Assembly: GCF_004210375.1 (NCBI RefSeq)
Contig: NC_134833.1
Coordinates: 46,804,782 to 46,868,781 of the forward strand
Direction of reading: 5' to 3'
DNA length: 64,000 nt
DNA from: Tachypleus tridentatus
Taxonomy: Eukaryota > Arthropoda > Merostomata > Xiphosura > Limulidae
Below the pieces are notes generated by a model. That model searched no databases and was not told the DNA's origin. It was given only the letters and a program-made list of their open reading frames with translations. This document shows, piece by piece, positions 49,701-58,524 of the stretch. Every line of letters begins with the position of its first letter. Position 1 is the stretch's first letter. The position numbers were made by a program, and so were the translations under genes.

Positions 49701-51640
49701 TTTGATCTAAGTAAAAGTTATTTTTCTTATATCGATTTGTAAGAAGAAAATCTTATGTGATAAAAACAAATAAAGATTATCTTTGAAATATACGTAGTCG
49801 AACTATGGAAAATCTTATATTAAAAACTTTTATAAAGTTTAAATTATTAGACCTGTTATAAAACACATTCAAACCTTCAGAAAATATATCTTAATCAATC
49901 GTCTGTCTATCTTTTAATTTTCGAAAGAAATAGCTAATGTGGCAGGAACTAGTTGAACGTGAATTATGCATTTTAGATTCCACTCAGCTGAGATTTTAAC
50001 AAGTTGCCCAGAAAACTACGATCTACTTTAAATAAAAAGAATGCCCTACACAAAGCTCCAATATGTTGGAACATGTAGAACCTAACAACATCGTTATCAT
50101 ATTCTGAAACTCTATCAAAGTTAAAAAAATAATTACAGAATATTTTGTAAAGGAACGTTCTTCACTTTACTAACAGATGAGTTATAATATACGTTTATAT
50201 TTATACACACAACGTATAAATTAATTATATGATTTTAACACATATTAAGATGTTATAAATGAGTTACAACAGCAGTACAACGAAGAAGATTGCTGTAGCG
50301 CCTTCATTCAATACGTAATTGAGTGAATGCTGCAATTTGTTTGAAACTCTAATGTATGAAATAATCAACAAATCGATTTCAATATTAGGATATTACTACT
50401 CGTTACTTTATATTTGGTGCAACACCAAACACCAGATATCTTATCAGTATGTAGAATACGTCTCTGGATAAAAAGTAAAATAGCTTAAGTAATCTTTCAC
50501 CTTTAATTGCACTCTGGCATGACTAGGTGCTTAAGACGCTCAACTCGTAATCTGAGAGTCACGAGTTCTAATCTCCGTCACACCAAACATGCTTGCCCTT
50601 TCAGCCGTGGGGGAGTTATAATGTGACAGTCAATCCCACTATTCGTTGTTAAAAGAGTAGCCCAAGAGTCGATAGGTGGTGATGACTATCTGCCTTCCCT
50701 CTGGTTTTATACTCCTAAATTAGGGATGGCTAGAGCAAATAGCCTTTGTGTAGTTTTGCGCGAAATTCAGAAAACAAGCACCTTTAATATGATGTCTTTT
50801 GACTTCTATATTAAAGTTAACGGGTCGAAAATTCTGATTAAATTAAGGAAAAGTGAGTTTCATTTTCAGCCATCAACTATTTCAACACATTTTATTCATG
50901 CTGCAGAAGGCTAAGGTAATTTTGGTTAATATAAGTTAAAACATTTCTGTCAATTCTTTATTTAATGAATATATATTTTTATTACTTTATCACTTTCTAT
51001 AGTTTATTGGTTTTGTAATTTTTGTATATAAAAATATTTTAACACAATTGATTGATTGTTTGGAATAAAGCACAAAGCTGCACAATGGAGTATCTATGCT
51101 CTGCCTACCACGAGTATCAAACTCCCAGTTTTTAGCGATGTACGTTTGAAGACATACCGCTGTGCCACTGTATGATTCCAAATATATCAAGTTGTTTAGG
51201 TGTTTATAGCTATAGGCTTAAGAATATACTTTACAATATAATTAAATTTCTGTTCAAAGAACCGCTAAACGAAAATAAAGATTTACAGAATCAATAAAAC
51301 TGTATGTAAGTTACTGAAAAAATGTTCATATGATCACCTTTGTGAGTCAGAGTTTCGGGAATCTTCAAGGTTCCAGGTCGAAGAATAACTGCTTCTCCTC
51401 TGCCTTTTTTGTTCACTCCGTATAGAACTGCCACAAAATGAGCACCAGAAGGAAGCCCTGTTGCTTGGAACTCCGGTGATTTGTGCGTAAGGTTAGCAAC
51501 GATTACGTTGTGCGTGATATCGTGGATTTCCATAATAAAATGTTGATTCATGCCTCCGTCGTAGCCTTCCATACATTCTATCTGGAAAGATGAGTCAGTC
51601 TGGTTTGTGACAGAGCAATTATGTAATGTTTCCGGGACAC
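31568..51640 (-). CDS. Sidestep-like Ig-superfamily receptor, 3' part (FN3, TM and tail; five exons, 5' end off the window)
   Basis: Exons in transcription order are 51640-51338, 34256-34140, 33300-33270, 32840-32758 and 31713-31568. Intron phases are 1, 1, 2, 1, so every junction stays in frame and gives 225 codons plus TAA. Residues about 1-100 are a fibronectin III domain carrying the family-typical CSVTNQT, GYDGG and LYGVNKKGRGEAV segments with sequons NCS, NQT and NLT. A single transmembrane helix (about 114-130) follows, then a basic stop-transfer (KYRRKN) and a cytoplasmic tail with KCPDIIP. Members of this family are type I membrane proteins with several Ig domains. Drosophila Sidestep guides motor axons by binding Beat-family partners; that role is inferred here by similarity. 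The Ig domains, signal peptide and promoter must lie right of 64000. Another FN3-containing adhesion protein is possible, but the FN3 signature plus the PDIIP tail favours Sidestep. Confidence 0.85.
32318..32592 (+). mobile_element. SINE-A copy in the last intron of the gene
   Basis: Plus-strand (antisense to the gene) full-length copy, GCCTGGCATGGCCAAGCGTG to AAATTTAAAACAAACAAAC. The head retains CTCGTAA in the anticodon-loop position and GGGTTTGAATCCC. The tail is more diverged (CTTCGTATATCTTTCTCG). Confidence 0.92.
32758..32840 (-). CDS. Exon: cytoplasmic tail with PDIIP motif
   Basis: 83 nt. Acceptor CGATATTCCAG precedes AAAGG; donor CCGG|GTATGT. Enters in phase 2, leaves in phase 1. Encodes KEKDKYNELDEKLGELS followed by TRKKCPDIIP. 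A (K/N)PDIIP motif shortly after the membrane is, as I recall it, a conserved tail signature of Sidestep-type proteins, and it is the second independent support for the family call. The SINE-A at 32318-32592 lies just past the donor, in the next intron. Confidence 0.88.
33270..33300 (-). CDS. Microexon, 31 nt, basic cytoplasmic segment
   Basis: Acceptor TATTCTTTGTTTCAG, donor GAGAG|GTAAAG. Adds GNKQRKNRNER to the tail, entering in phase 1 and leaving in phase 2. Because 31 is not a multiple of three, skipping it would break the frame, so it should be constitutive. The composition (K/R/N) suits a stretch directly under the membrane. Confidence 0.8.
34140..34256 (-). CDS. Exon: juxtamembrane and transmembrane segment
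   Basis: 117 nt. Acceptor TTCTACAACAG precedes ATACCC; donor AAATG|GTAAGA. The encoded DTHWKSELSP is extracellular; TLIILSGIVGGLVVVAILIV continuing LVI is a single hydrophobic helix with a GG pair; KYRRKN is the positive-inside anchor. Phase 1 in and out matches the FN3 exon across a 17,081-bp intron. Too short for an ORF screen; found by splice sites and hydrophobicity. Confidence 0.9.
34260..36220. other. Intronic stretch (between FN3 and TM exons), nothing recognised
   Basis: Lies inside the 17-kb intron of the minus-strand gene. No repeat or alternative exon could be supported; ORFs at 34582-34782 plus and 35554-35835 minus lack domains and convincing splice context. Confidence 0.4.
36222..36424 (+). 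repeat. Intronic duplication, copy 1 (uninterrupted)
   Basis: About 200 bp matching 38914-39250 in the same orientation once the SINE-B insertion there is removed. Shared phrases are ATTGAAGGATCAAGCAAAGT, TGTTGATATATC, TATTTTCTCATGTAAAATTC and TGTTTCTCATCATTTCTGTT followed by CCGCTAAGG. Confidence 0.85.
36563..36650 (+). mobile_element. SINE-B copy, decayed
   Basis: AATTGTAATTCAGTGCACTT, TATAAAGCTAAAAGTCGAGT then TTCGATACCTGTGGTGGGCA reproduce the anticodon-to-B-box part of SINE-B. The tail is lost. Confidence 0.55.
37717..37810 (+). repeat. Tandem duplication, 50-bp unit x 2
   Basis: GTATTGTTAGAATTAACGTA at 37717 is repeated as GTATTATTAGAATTGACGTA at 37767, each followed by AATTAATGCYGTGTGT. 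Period 50 bp. Confidence 0.85.
38066..38310 (+). repeat. Degenerate tandem repeat, 53-bp unit, about 4.5 copies
   Basis: Units begin near 38066, 38119, 38172 and 38225, with a partial unit at 38278. Each opens with ACAA(C/A)(C/T)TG or a variant, then AAGAA, a TTA(T/G)A(T/A)A core and a CACTAC/TGTAC end. The spacing is exactly 53 bp though the sequence is well diverged. Confidence 0.75.
38655..38745 (+). mobile_element. SINE-B copy, decayed
   Basis: GATTTATGACGCTAAAATTA, then GTTTTGATCCACGCGGTGAG and CAGAGTACATA keep the SINE-B order. Confidence 0.5.
38914..39250 (+). repeat. Intronic duplication, copy 2, split by a SINE-B
   Basis: Matches 36222-36424 on both sides of the insert: ATTGAAGGAACAAGCAAAGT and GGAATGTAAATATAGGTTC on the left, GCTGATATATCCATG through TTTCCGTTCCGCTAAGGTTT on the right. 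The alignment resumes exactly at the insertion point. Confidence 0.85.
38970..39090 (-). mobile_element. SINE-B insertion with target-site duplication
   Basis: Minus-orientation SINE-B: TTTTCTTATGGGAAAACCAG, ATCGGGCTATCTGCTGA, ATCGAATCCCGGATTC (B-box side) and CTTACCGCTGTACCAGTGGG (head). The direct repeat AGGTTCG occurs at 38963-38969 and 39091-39097. Comparison with the unfilled paralogous site at 36222-36424 shows the insert as a clean gain. Confidence 0.85.
39260..41340. other. Intronic stretch, nothing recognised
   Basis: AT-rich intron sequence of the minus-strand gene. The minus ORF at 40532-40729 has no recognisable similarity or splice support. Confidence 0.4.
41345..41543 (-). mobile_element. 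SINE-A copy, decayed
   Basis: Starts GTTTTGAATTTCGCGCAAAG, loses much of the central body (TTCAGAAAGAATGCAACCAA joins directly to TCATCACCACC), and ends with a diverged head (ACCTGACCACTTAGGCC). Confidence 0.75.
41689..41963 (-). mobile_element. SINE-A, full-length, with 11-bp target-site duplication
   Basis: Complete minus copy ending TTGGCCATGCCGGGCC. The direct repeat ACCATCTTTAG flanks it at 41678-41688 and 41964-41974 without mismatch, marking a fairly recent LINE-mediated insertion. Confidence 0.95.
43243..43515 (+). mobile_element. SINE-A, full-length copy
   Basis: GGCATGGCCTAGCGCGTTAA through AATTCCAAAACAAACAAAC. The head keeps GGGTTCGCGCCCG. Flanked by the short direct repeat TTGTTTGTTT. 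A plus ORF across it (43170-43421) is a by-product of the GC-richer SINE. Confidence 0.92.
43811..44068 (-). mobile_element. SINE-A with 12-bp target-site duplication
   Basis: Minus copy with a small deletion in the B-box part of the head (TTTAGCGCGACCCTCGGATT). The exact direct repeat TCGACAGAATAA flanks it at 43799-43810 and 44069-44080. About 300 bp from an inverted copy at 43243-43515. Confidence 0.94.
44680..44790 (+). mobile_element. SINE-B, well-preserved copy
   Basis: CGTTAGTACAACGGTAAGTC (A-box side), GATTTATAACGCTACAAGCA, GGGGTTCGATTCCCCTCGGT (perfect B-box stem-loop), then AGCAGATAGCCCGATGTGGC and TTTGCTATAAGAAAAAACA. The anticodon-loop position reads TTTATAA. Confidence 0.9.
44795..44910 (+). 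mobile_element. SINE-B, second adjacent copy, decayed
   Basis: Follows the previous copy head-to-tail: CACAGCGAAATGTCTGCCGA, TATACAGTGCTAGAAACAGC, GTTCCGATTACCCTTGGTGA then GCAGAGCACAAATAGCTC and GTAGCTTTAGGCTT. Confidence 0.65.
45195..45432 (+). mobile_element. SINE-A, old diverged copy
   Basis: Order of SINE-A segments is kept but all are mutated: AGCGTAGCCTAGTTTTTAGA, GCAGACTCCAATCGC, GGGCATTATAACATACG, GAGTAGCCTGAGAGTTGGTG, GATAGCCTTCAAATAGCTTT, CATCAAACAAACA. Confidence 0.7.
46163..46245 (-). mobile_element. SINE-B fragment, decayed
   Basis: AACAGTAGGCTATCCGTGCT then CTGCCCATTGCATGGAATCA and AATATCACG resemble the body-to-B-box part of SINE-B in reverse. The plus ORF at 46187-46486 starts inside it and is probably spurious. 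Confidence 0.4.
46594..46712 (+). mobile_element. SINE-B, best-preserved tRNA-like copy
   Basis: The first ~75 nt resemble a tRNA: a 5' AGCCCCC that pairs (one mismatch) with GGTGGGCT, a D-arm side GCTAGTACAGCGGTA, a loop with TTTATAA, and a perfect T-arm CAGGGGTTCGATTCCCCTCG. The SINE-B body AGCAGATAGCCCGATGTGGC and TTTGCTATTAG follows. The poor anticodon stem and the attached body argue against a functional tRNA gene. Confidence 0.85.
47203..47290 (+). mobile_element. Possible pogo/Tigger-like transposon end
   Basis: CAGTAGACCCTCATTTTCTC followed by TTATCCACGATTTCAGTTAT and TCGTCCATCTTCCACGGCA resembles the terminal sequence of pogo-type elements (CAGTAnACCCTC...TATCCGCG). No matching inverted end was located nearby. 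Confidence 0.45.
49074..49544 (+). pseudogene. Relic of an unnamed repetitive arthropod ORF (CYICG ... GERFHQDI family)
   Basis: The N-terminal piece from ATG 49074 reads YLSDPNTFCYICGKC, a cysteine-pair start I recognise from repeated, uncharacterised ORFs in arthropod genomes. The C-terminal piece (about 49211-49544) reads WIVFKDITNNF, then after a frameshift NMLDKFKEFGYNINMKVHFL, HSHIDYFFEKFGAINE, a stop, QGERFHQDIREMRKKYQGRW, NVSIMTNYCWSMKQ. Order and spacing of the blocks fit the family, but the large middle is deleted. One in-frame stop (TAA at about 49392) and one frameshift mark it as dead. The family is probably mobile-element-derived; its biochemical role is not known to me. It sits in the gene's large intron, antisense. 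Confidence 0.7.
50508..50778 (+). mobile_element. SINE-A with 10-bp target-site duplication
   Basis: Head CTGGCATGACTAGGTGCTTA and CTCGTAATCTGAGAGTCACG, diverged B-box (AGTTCTAATCTCC), body with a small deletion near AGAGTCGATAGGTGG. The direct repeat CACCTTTAAT lies at 50498-50507 and 50779-50788. Confidence 0.9.
51049..51174 (-). mobile_element. SINE-B copy close to the FN3 exon
   Basis: Minus orientation: AAAGCACAAAGCTGCACAAT, TATCTATGCTCTGCCTACCA, CGAGTATCAAACTCCCAG, ATACCGCTGTGCCACTG. It lies about 160 bp downstream (in transcript sense) of the FN3 donor. Confidence 0.7.
51338..51640 (-). CDS. Exon: fibronectin type III domain
   Basis: 303 nt. Acceptor TTTTTATCAG precedes GTGTCCCGG; donor CACAAAG|GTGATC. 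It enters and leaves in phase 1. Encodes one complete FN3 domain with two cysteines (in NCSVTNQT and ECMEGYDGG), which could form a disulphide as in other Sidestep-type FN3 domains. Codons are clearly less AT-biased than flanking DNA. An upstream in-frame ATG in the intron (51657-51659) is not taken as a start because the acceptor is strong and the preceding codons are intron-like. Confidence 0.92.
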
Positions 51641-52055
51641 CTGATAAAAATAACGCCAATGTAACAATTTTTTTAACTTTACTTATACTAATTCACACAA
51701 GTAACCTCATTAATAAAACCGCCCTAATTAGCTTTAAATATAATCTTGATAAAATTATCTTTATATTCTATTGTGTCTAAAATACTGCAATCCCCCTTTC
51801 AAAACATTAATTTAATCAATAAGTAGAAAACGTAATAAACTGAAAGAATAGAAAGAGATGTTTTCTTGTCTAGAAAGTTAAAATCACCAAGAGCTGTTGC
51901 ACCTTTAACACGGTTTTGAAATTTCTTTGGATAAAAAAAAATTCCCTGAAAGATTCTCACAAAAATTACTATTGTTTCAAAAATAGTTTTCTAATCAGAG
52001 AATTACTTTATGTTGAATATTTAAAGTTTAAACATAACTTATAGGAAATATATAA

Positions 52056-52136
52056 TCTTCAAAACAAGAAACGCAAAAGGGATATTTTTGTTATTTTAAA
52101 GAGAAATATATGTAATAACGTTACAAGCTCAGAGTA
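52056..52136 (+). mobile_element. Detached left end of the 52.8-kb Tc1-like element
   Basis: TCTTCAAAACAAGAAACGCA through TAATAACGTTACAAGCTCAG is nearly identical to 52793-52874. It breaks off at AGAGTA and has no partner right end in the 650 bp that follow. Confidence 0.85.
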
Positions 52137-52791
52137 GGGAAGGCGACTGCTCTTCAAAGTAAAGAAGAAGAAGAAAGATAAATAAAAATAAGTTACTACC
52201 ATTTAGGGATTGTAAGTTTAATAAACTTACCTTTTGAAGTTAGTATTTCAGATCCCATTATGGTAGTAAGGCACTAATTAGTAGCCCAGCTAAACGAAAT
52301 ATGCTAGTATGAAGGGTTCCAATCAGTTATCTAAACTAACTAGTATAATTCCCAACCATCAGCCATTAAGTCTGCTGTTACAATCAATTTTCATACTCTA
52401 AACAAGTTTTAATATGCGGTAAGCTGTTCATTTGCATAAAGTAGTGCCAAGTTGTTTAATAACCTTATTCACAACTAAAAATAGTTATCAGAAATTTTCA
52501 GTAAAATTTCTTTACTTTTTATTTCTTTATATTTATTTAATACATTCTATAAATTTATCACAGAATATTTAATAATTTTATTTAAAGTTTCTTTATTAAA
52601 TCGATTTATTAATAATTTTATATCAATGTTTCAGCACTAATAATAAAACATTGTAATTTATTACAAATTTGACAAAATCTAAATAATATTAAAGTTATAA
52701 TACTTATAACAGAAGGGTATTGTTCATTGCTATTAAAAGAGAGTAAACTATATATTGGAAAGGAAAAATATTTTCTTTTATCAAAACTATA

Positions 52792-53851
52792 CTCTTCAAA
52801 ACAAGAAACGCAAAAGGGATATTTTTATTATTTTAAAGCAAAATATATGTAATAACGTTACAAGCTCAGAGTATGTGATGTTACACGTGTTAAGGCACTG
52901 ATTGTCAGACAAAATGACAATAAAAGTTGTGCACTTTGAAAACGGAGGAAAACATCGGCTTTTTCGCCAAAACGCATGCGTGTCCAATAAATTTGTTTGA
53001 GAGATCTGCATGTTCTGCAAGTGCAACATGTGCAAAATTCCTATAAAAGTGACGGGTTCTCGGTTTCCATAGCTCAATGTTAAGCCACCGACACGCAATA
53101 CAGTTACGCCAAGACTGACTGAAGCACAACGCAACAATGCCATTGGTCGATTGAAAGCAGGCGAATCTCGATCAGATGTTGCCAGAGCTGTGAATGTCCA
53201 CCCAAGCACCATCACAAGACTATGGAATCGTCACCAACAACATGGATCAACTCGTGACCGTCCACGATCTGGCAGACCTCGTGTGACCACGCCCGCACAA
53301 GATCGCAACATCCGGTTACGTAACCTTCGGGATAGGACCACCACTGCGACGTCTACTACCTCAACCATACCAGGGCTGCGTAGGATTTCCGATCAGACCG
53401 TACGCAACCGTCTACGAGATTCTTAGGCCCCATGTGCAACCCATCATGGTGAACGTCAACGACTTTTTCAACATGACAACGCCCGTCCTCACACAGCCCG
53501 ACTTACCACTGTCTTCTTGAGACACCACAACATCAACGTTCTTCCCTGGCCCTCCAGATCACCAGATTTAAACCCCATCGAACATCTTTGGGACGAGTTG
53601 GACCGACGTCTGCGACAGCGACAACCTCAACCGCAGACTCTACCTTAGCTTGATGCTCACGGGGGGCATACTCGTTATTGACGTTGAGTGACGTTAAACT
53701 TCACCTAGTGAGCGTGGACTTCGCCTTTGCAAACTTTGGATGTTCAGCAGTGAATGTGCAAAGTTTCACACATGTCATACAGAACTACCCGGAATAAACT
53801 TGTTAACAATTTGTCTCATATTTTGCCTTTTGCGTTTCTTTTTTTGAAGAG
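52792..53851 (+). mobile_element. Tc1-like element with internally deleted transposase
   Basis: TA-flanked element of 1060 bp. Its ends read CTCTTCAAAACAAGAAACGC on the left and, as reverse complement of the right end, CTCTTCAAAAAAAGAAACGC. The plus strand encodes a helix-turn-helix half (LTEAQRNNAIGRLKAGESRS, VHPSTITRLWNRHQQHGS, DRPRSGRP; about 53115-53290) and continues open to a TAG near 53423. The reading then jumps to the second catalytic block ([11 protein letters not shown], about 53465) and [18 protein letters not shown] (about 53550-53605). The first catalytic aspartate and about 100 residues between are missing. Non-autonomous. Codon use is GC-richer than the surroundings, as expected of a recent arrival. 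Confidence 0.88.
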
Positions 53852-54782
53852 TATATAATTAGAATTAGGCTAGTTTCAAATATGATATTTTAAAATTTAT
53901 TTTCGTTTTTCCCTCACATAATTAGCATTTCGAATAGATTTCCTTTGTTGACTAAACATATGTTTTTAACCCTACCATGAGCACAGTGCAGGTAATCTAA
54001 TGTACAGCTTTACGTTTAAAAACAACTTTTCAGATAGTCTTTTGACTGCATTGTCAAACTGACGTTGAACAAAAAATGGGCCTTTGTAACAAACAAACAT
54101 TGAGATCTGTATTCCTATATTTTACAACCACAAAAGGCTAAAATAAATGAGTTAAAAAACCGCAAACAAAGGTATATATTTACTATAGTATTTTTAATTA
54201 TAGGTTTTAGCAATTGGGATATTAATATATCTGATGGTTACTGTTAGTTTACTGATAATGAATTGGCTTCTTAAAAATACTCTTTAGGAATATTCTTTGA
54301 AGTTTTTTCATGTACCTCTTATGTCTTGTCTCTCATCTCACACATATTTTAATACAGTATAATTAGGATAGAGAAGCATTTTGTTTCAAAATACAGATAA
54401 ATCACAAATGTTTAGCTCTGATAAGCGTATCAAAAGAATTGCAATATATTTGTAATAAAATTCAACAAGGGAAATACTGTGTATTTAAAACATTAAAGTT
54501 TTACAATACATATATACAGAGATTGAATTAGAGCATTATATGATTTTAAAAATGTAATGCAATATAATATAAGAGTATACATTTTACACATCCATTCTTC
54601 TCATAGTGGCGTTAACAGCTTGATATTTCTTTGTATTGAAGAAGTTATGAGATATTTACTTTATCAAACTTATAGAATACTTCATCACATTTTAAAGTTG
54701 TTTAGAACACACGTTTTATTTTATTATTTAAAGTCTTAATAACTAGTATTACCATTTTAATATTCACATTGAACACATTAAT

Positions 54783-54945
54783 ATAAAATAAAAACAAAGC
54801 TTTTATCAGACTCCATTGTTTGCCAGGTCTTACAGTTAAATTGCTGTATATAAGTCATACAGTTATAAAATAACAACAAAGCTATAATCAAACCCCATTG
54901 TTTGCCAGGTCTCGCAGTTAAAATTCTGTACAAAAGTTATACAAA
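54783..54945 (+). repeat. Tandem duplication, 82-bp unit x 2
   Basis: TATAAAATAAAAACAAAGCT ... CCATTGTTTGCCAGGTCT ... CAGTTAAA is repeated 82 bp later as TATAAAATAACAACAAAGCT ... CCATTGTTTGCCAGGTCT. TGCCAGGTCT is at 54821 and 54903. Confidence 0.9.
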
Positions 54946-56628
54946 TGATCTTACTTCGTACTGTTGTTTCATATTTTAAGTTATTTAAACAATATAAACA
55001 TTAAAAAAACTCACTTAAATACAATATTTGGGGCTTCATCGAATTTTATTCAACCAAGAAGTTTTGCATCTAGATTATGAAATCTATTAAAACGTTTAAG
55101 ACAGGTTTTTCTTTGTGATGAGAAAGTTAAACTGTTATTTTATCATTACATTTGTAATAGCACTTTTAGTATCTTTTCCACTAGCTGCATTACCGAGCCA
55201 GGTTAAAACCATTATATAGAGGTTAGAGATGAGCAACAGGTGAAATTCGTGAACTATTTACTTAAAAGTATGTAAATAAAATCAGATTTTAAATTACAAC
55301 TTTTTGTGCAGTTTCTAATATCATTAGTGTAAGTTAATAATGGTCTTGGTCATGTATCAGAGAATTATGCTCTTTGGTATAATTAGTTAAGTGTATTCCT
55401 TTTCAAGTGGTATCTAAACGAAGCCGTTAGATTGAGCAACATTAGCAAAGAACTCACAATTTATTGAATGTGTAATAATTGCAGAAATGTTTCAAGTTAA
55501 CAGAAATAAAAAATAATGGTGAGATTAAAAACCTTATTTGAATTATGTAAAGTAAACCATATTATTTTACACATGGAGAAACATTCTTTATTTAGCATAG
55601 CTGTAATGTCAAAATAGAAGCTAGAGATCTAAATGTACGATTTAAAAAATTGTTGATTATGAGCTATATGAAAGTTGTGTAAAATTAATAACATATTAGT
55701 TTGTTATAACTTAAAAAGCAAGCCGAAACAAAAATAAATTAAACAAAAACGATGCACTAATTGAAAATATCCCAGGGTACAAACTATAATGTAGGATTAT
55801 AAAATGAATCCTAGGTTTTGTAGGTGAATGAGAAGTAGGATCAACATTGCAGTGGGGATACACCGTCTATCAGTCTTAACCTCCGTTCACCAATCTCGCA
55901 TAAGAAATAAAAAAGTAGCAATAGAGATAGAGAGATGTGAGTGCTCAAGCCACATCTATATCACTCTTCACTGCCTGCAGACAGTTGTGAGGACTGGAAT
56001 GCTAATTTCAGGAGGTAAGTTTTTCAACTTACCCCCAAATGGTAGTATTTTATTTTTTATCATTATTTTTATTTCAATTAATTTTTTCTTCTTTACTTTA
56101 GAAAGAAGTCACCTTCCCAAAAATTAAGGTACATTTTATAATCCCATATTATAGTTTCTACCCTGGGATCTATTCAATTAGTGCAGCGTTTTTGTTTACT
56201 TTATTTTTGTTTTGGCTTGTATTTTTAAGTTACAAGAAACTAATGTAATTAGTCAGAAGTTTAGATTTGCTGTTTTTAACGGAGACCTTCCTTGTTATTT
56301 TCCTTACTTAATTTCATTAATATGTATTCAATTGCACAAAAAATAATATATATATATATATGCAGTTCAATAGAAAATGTTAAAAATATATCAATATTCT
56401 GTATATAATTTGTTTTAATACAACGATCTACTAGTGCAGATCATAATCGAGTCAATATATATGCATAAATACATATTTTAGACATATGTTTGCTGAGTAT
56501 GATGTGTATGTATATGCACATCAGGAGAGTAAAAATAATAATAATGGAAATCAGTATATATATATATATATGTTGTTGAAAGCTCGCTCTTAGTGAGTGA
56601 TGCTTAGAAGATGAAATTAGTTTTTCGT

Positions 56629-56830
56629 TTATGGTGTTGACGTGTAATAAATAAGTGGTTTGCTGATTTCCAGACCTTTATCCCTGTTAATTTTCGGTTT
56701 GTAAATTTGCATATAAAGGTCTTCCATTATAATCCTGAATTTCCAGTCTCGTGTGATGTCAGTCGTAGAAACGAATACCTAATCTAGCTGATGTGTTGTA
56801 TAGATTGCATGTTTATATTTATGAGTTTGG
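56629..56830 (-). pseudogene. Penelope-like element relic: last coding block
   Basis: The minus strand reads TTDITRDWKFRI, then QIYKPKINRDKGLEISKPLI and YYTSTP before a stop at 56629-56631. KPKINRDKGLE matches the end of GIY-YIG domains in PLE and related retroelement proteins. Upstream, HKYKHAIYTTH may be the preceding block in a decayed frame. At 57098 a plus-strand CTGATGAAGACCTGCGTCGG recalls PLE end motifs but lies in the opposite sense, so I do not join them. Confidence 0.6.
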
Positions 56831-57237
56831 TTAAGTTTAGTGTTCATTGAACTTTCTCCATATGTATTTGTTTGCAGAGAATAAATTTTTCTAGTTGTTA
56901 AATATCTTGTACATCGAGCTAGCCTTTTTCACATGAACCTTTTGTATATTTAGGTCATTAAATGTCTTTTACACTCTAAATTTGATGTAAAAATAAGGCT
57001 GTTGAACTTTGACATAAACATTCCTGAGAACAGATGTTGAAAAAAACAATGTAGGACTGATCTATCTTTAACGTGGCAAAAATAATTCAGTAGGAACCTG
57101 ATGAAGACCTGCGTCGGCAGTTAGAAGTTGTAATGTTCAACCTGAAGAGCAACTTATGGATATGAGGTATAAATATCCAATTTAGAGAAACGTAAACATC
57201 CTTCCGAAGAAATACTTTATTTGACTCTTTGAACTGA

Positions 57238-57290
57238 ATAACAGGATTGACTACCACTTTTATAATGCACCCACAGCTATAGTTCAGAGT
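57238..57290 (-). mobile_element. SINE-A body fragment
   Basis: GAATAACAGGATTGACTACC and ACTTTTATAATGCACCCACA correspond to the central body of SINE-A on the minus strand; both flanks are unrecognisable. Confidence 0.55.
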
Positions 57291-58524
57291 ATATTCAGTG
57301 GCATTAAGTTTAAAACTTTTCCAATCGCAGCCAACTTAATTTGTCAAGTCATATTATTTGGTAGATCAAAACCTGGTTCTCAAATAAACTGTCAATGGGT
57401 AGATGAAATTTGTTTGAACTTTCAAATTTATTAAAAGTCTAAACAAGAACTGTTTTGAATAATAAATATAGTATTTTTGATACAACCTGTAAACCAAGCT
57501 TTAAGAAAACATATGAGATAAATGCAATAATTTTCTTTACAAATGTAATTTCTTATTTCAATACCATAGGCAGAACTTGCTTTTTTCATTTCAACAAAGC
57601 TTTGAGTACTAAAGTGTGTTTTTATTCGAGATCACGAACAGCAGAACATAACAAAATACGAAGTTTCAAAACCCAAACGTATTCTTAAATATTATAAAAC
57701 AAATATATATGTAAACATTCATGCAGTTAATACATATAAAGCACACATGCATATATATACATATTAATTACATAACTAATCAATAAATCTTATTTGTTCT
57801 GGGAAGATTTAGTGATGATTTTAGGATGCACTGCGTCGACTTTCTCACTGTATCATCTTGGATTGTATGCGTTATTTTAAAATACTAAAGTGAAGTACTC
57901 CAGTGTTACAAGGGGAGGGCGACTATGGTTATATATATATAGTTACTTATAGTCTACAACTTTCTTCTTTTTAGAATAATATTAACTATGTTTTACACTT
58001 AAATATTTATTCCATTTTGCACGTTTCTTTTTTCAAAATTATTTCCTGTTTATCTGACACGCTATGAAATAGAAGGGCAGTGAGCATCTTAAATAGACCA
58101 AACAGAGATGCCTTTATTTGATAATAAAATTATTAGAACTTAATATTTTTGTAATTATTAAATAGGATGCACGAATTTATACAAACTAAACTTTTAAGTT
58201 TAGTTTCTGCTAAATTGCGAAAACATATTTCTTGTTTATTTATTTACTTCAGATGTATAACAGTTGTTAGCGACATTGTTATAATTTTAAAAAATTAAGT
58301 AATTACTTTAATGTTATTCAAATAAACTTAAATTTTGAAGAAACTGAGGCGTCGTTTGTTCAAAATTAACTTATAGATGACAAACTCTCTCCAATTTGTA
58401 ACAAGTTAGCACTTTTGATCATCACAAAATTGCAGGTTGTGGCACCAATTTGGTATTTTATACAATTTCTCAACACAGTGTTCCACGATTTTTACACTAA
58501 GTAACGTATATTTTAACATATATA

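Noticed and set aside
52796..53215. 139-codon minus-strand ORF
   Set aside because: Antisense to the left end and transposase start of the Tc1-like element; the plus strand carries the recognisable protein.
57098..57140. Hammerhead core CTGATGAAGACC... on the plus strand
   Set aside because: The GAAA box is degraded (GTTAGAAG), and the nearby PLE coding relic is in the opposite sense.
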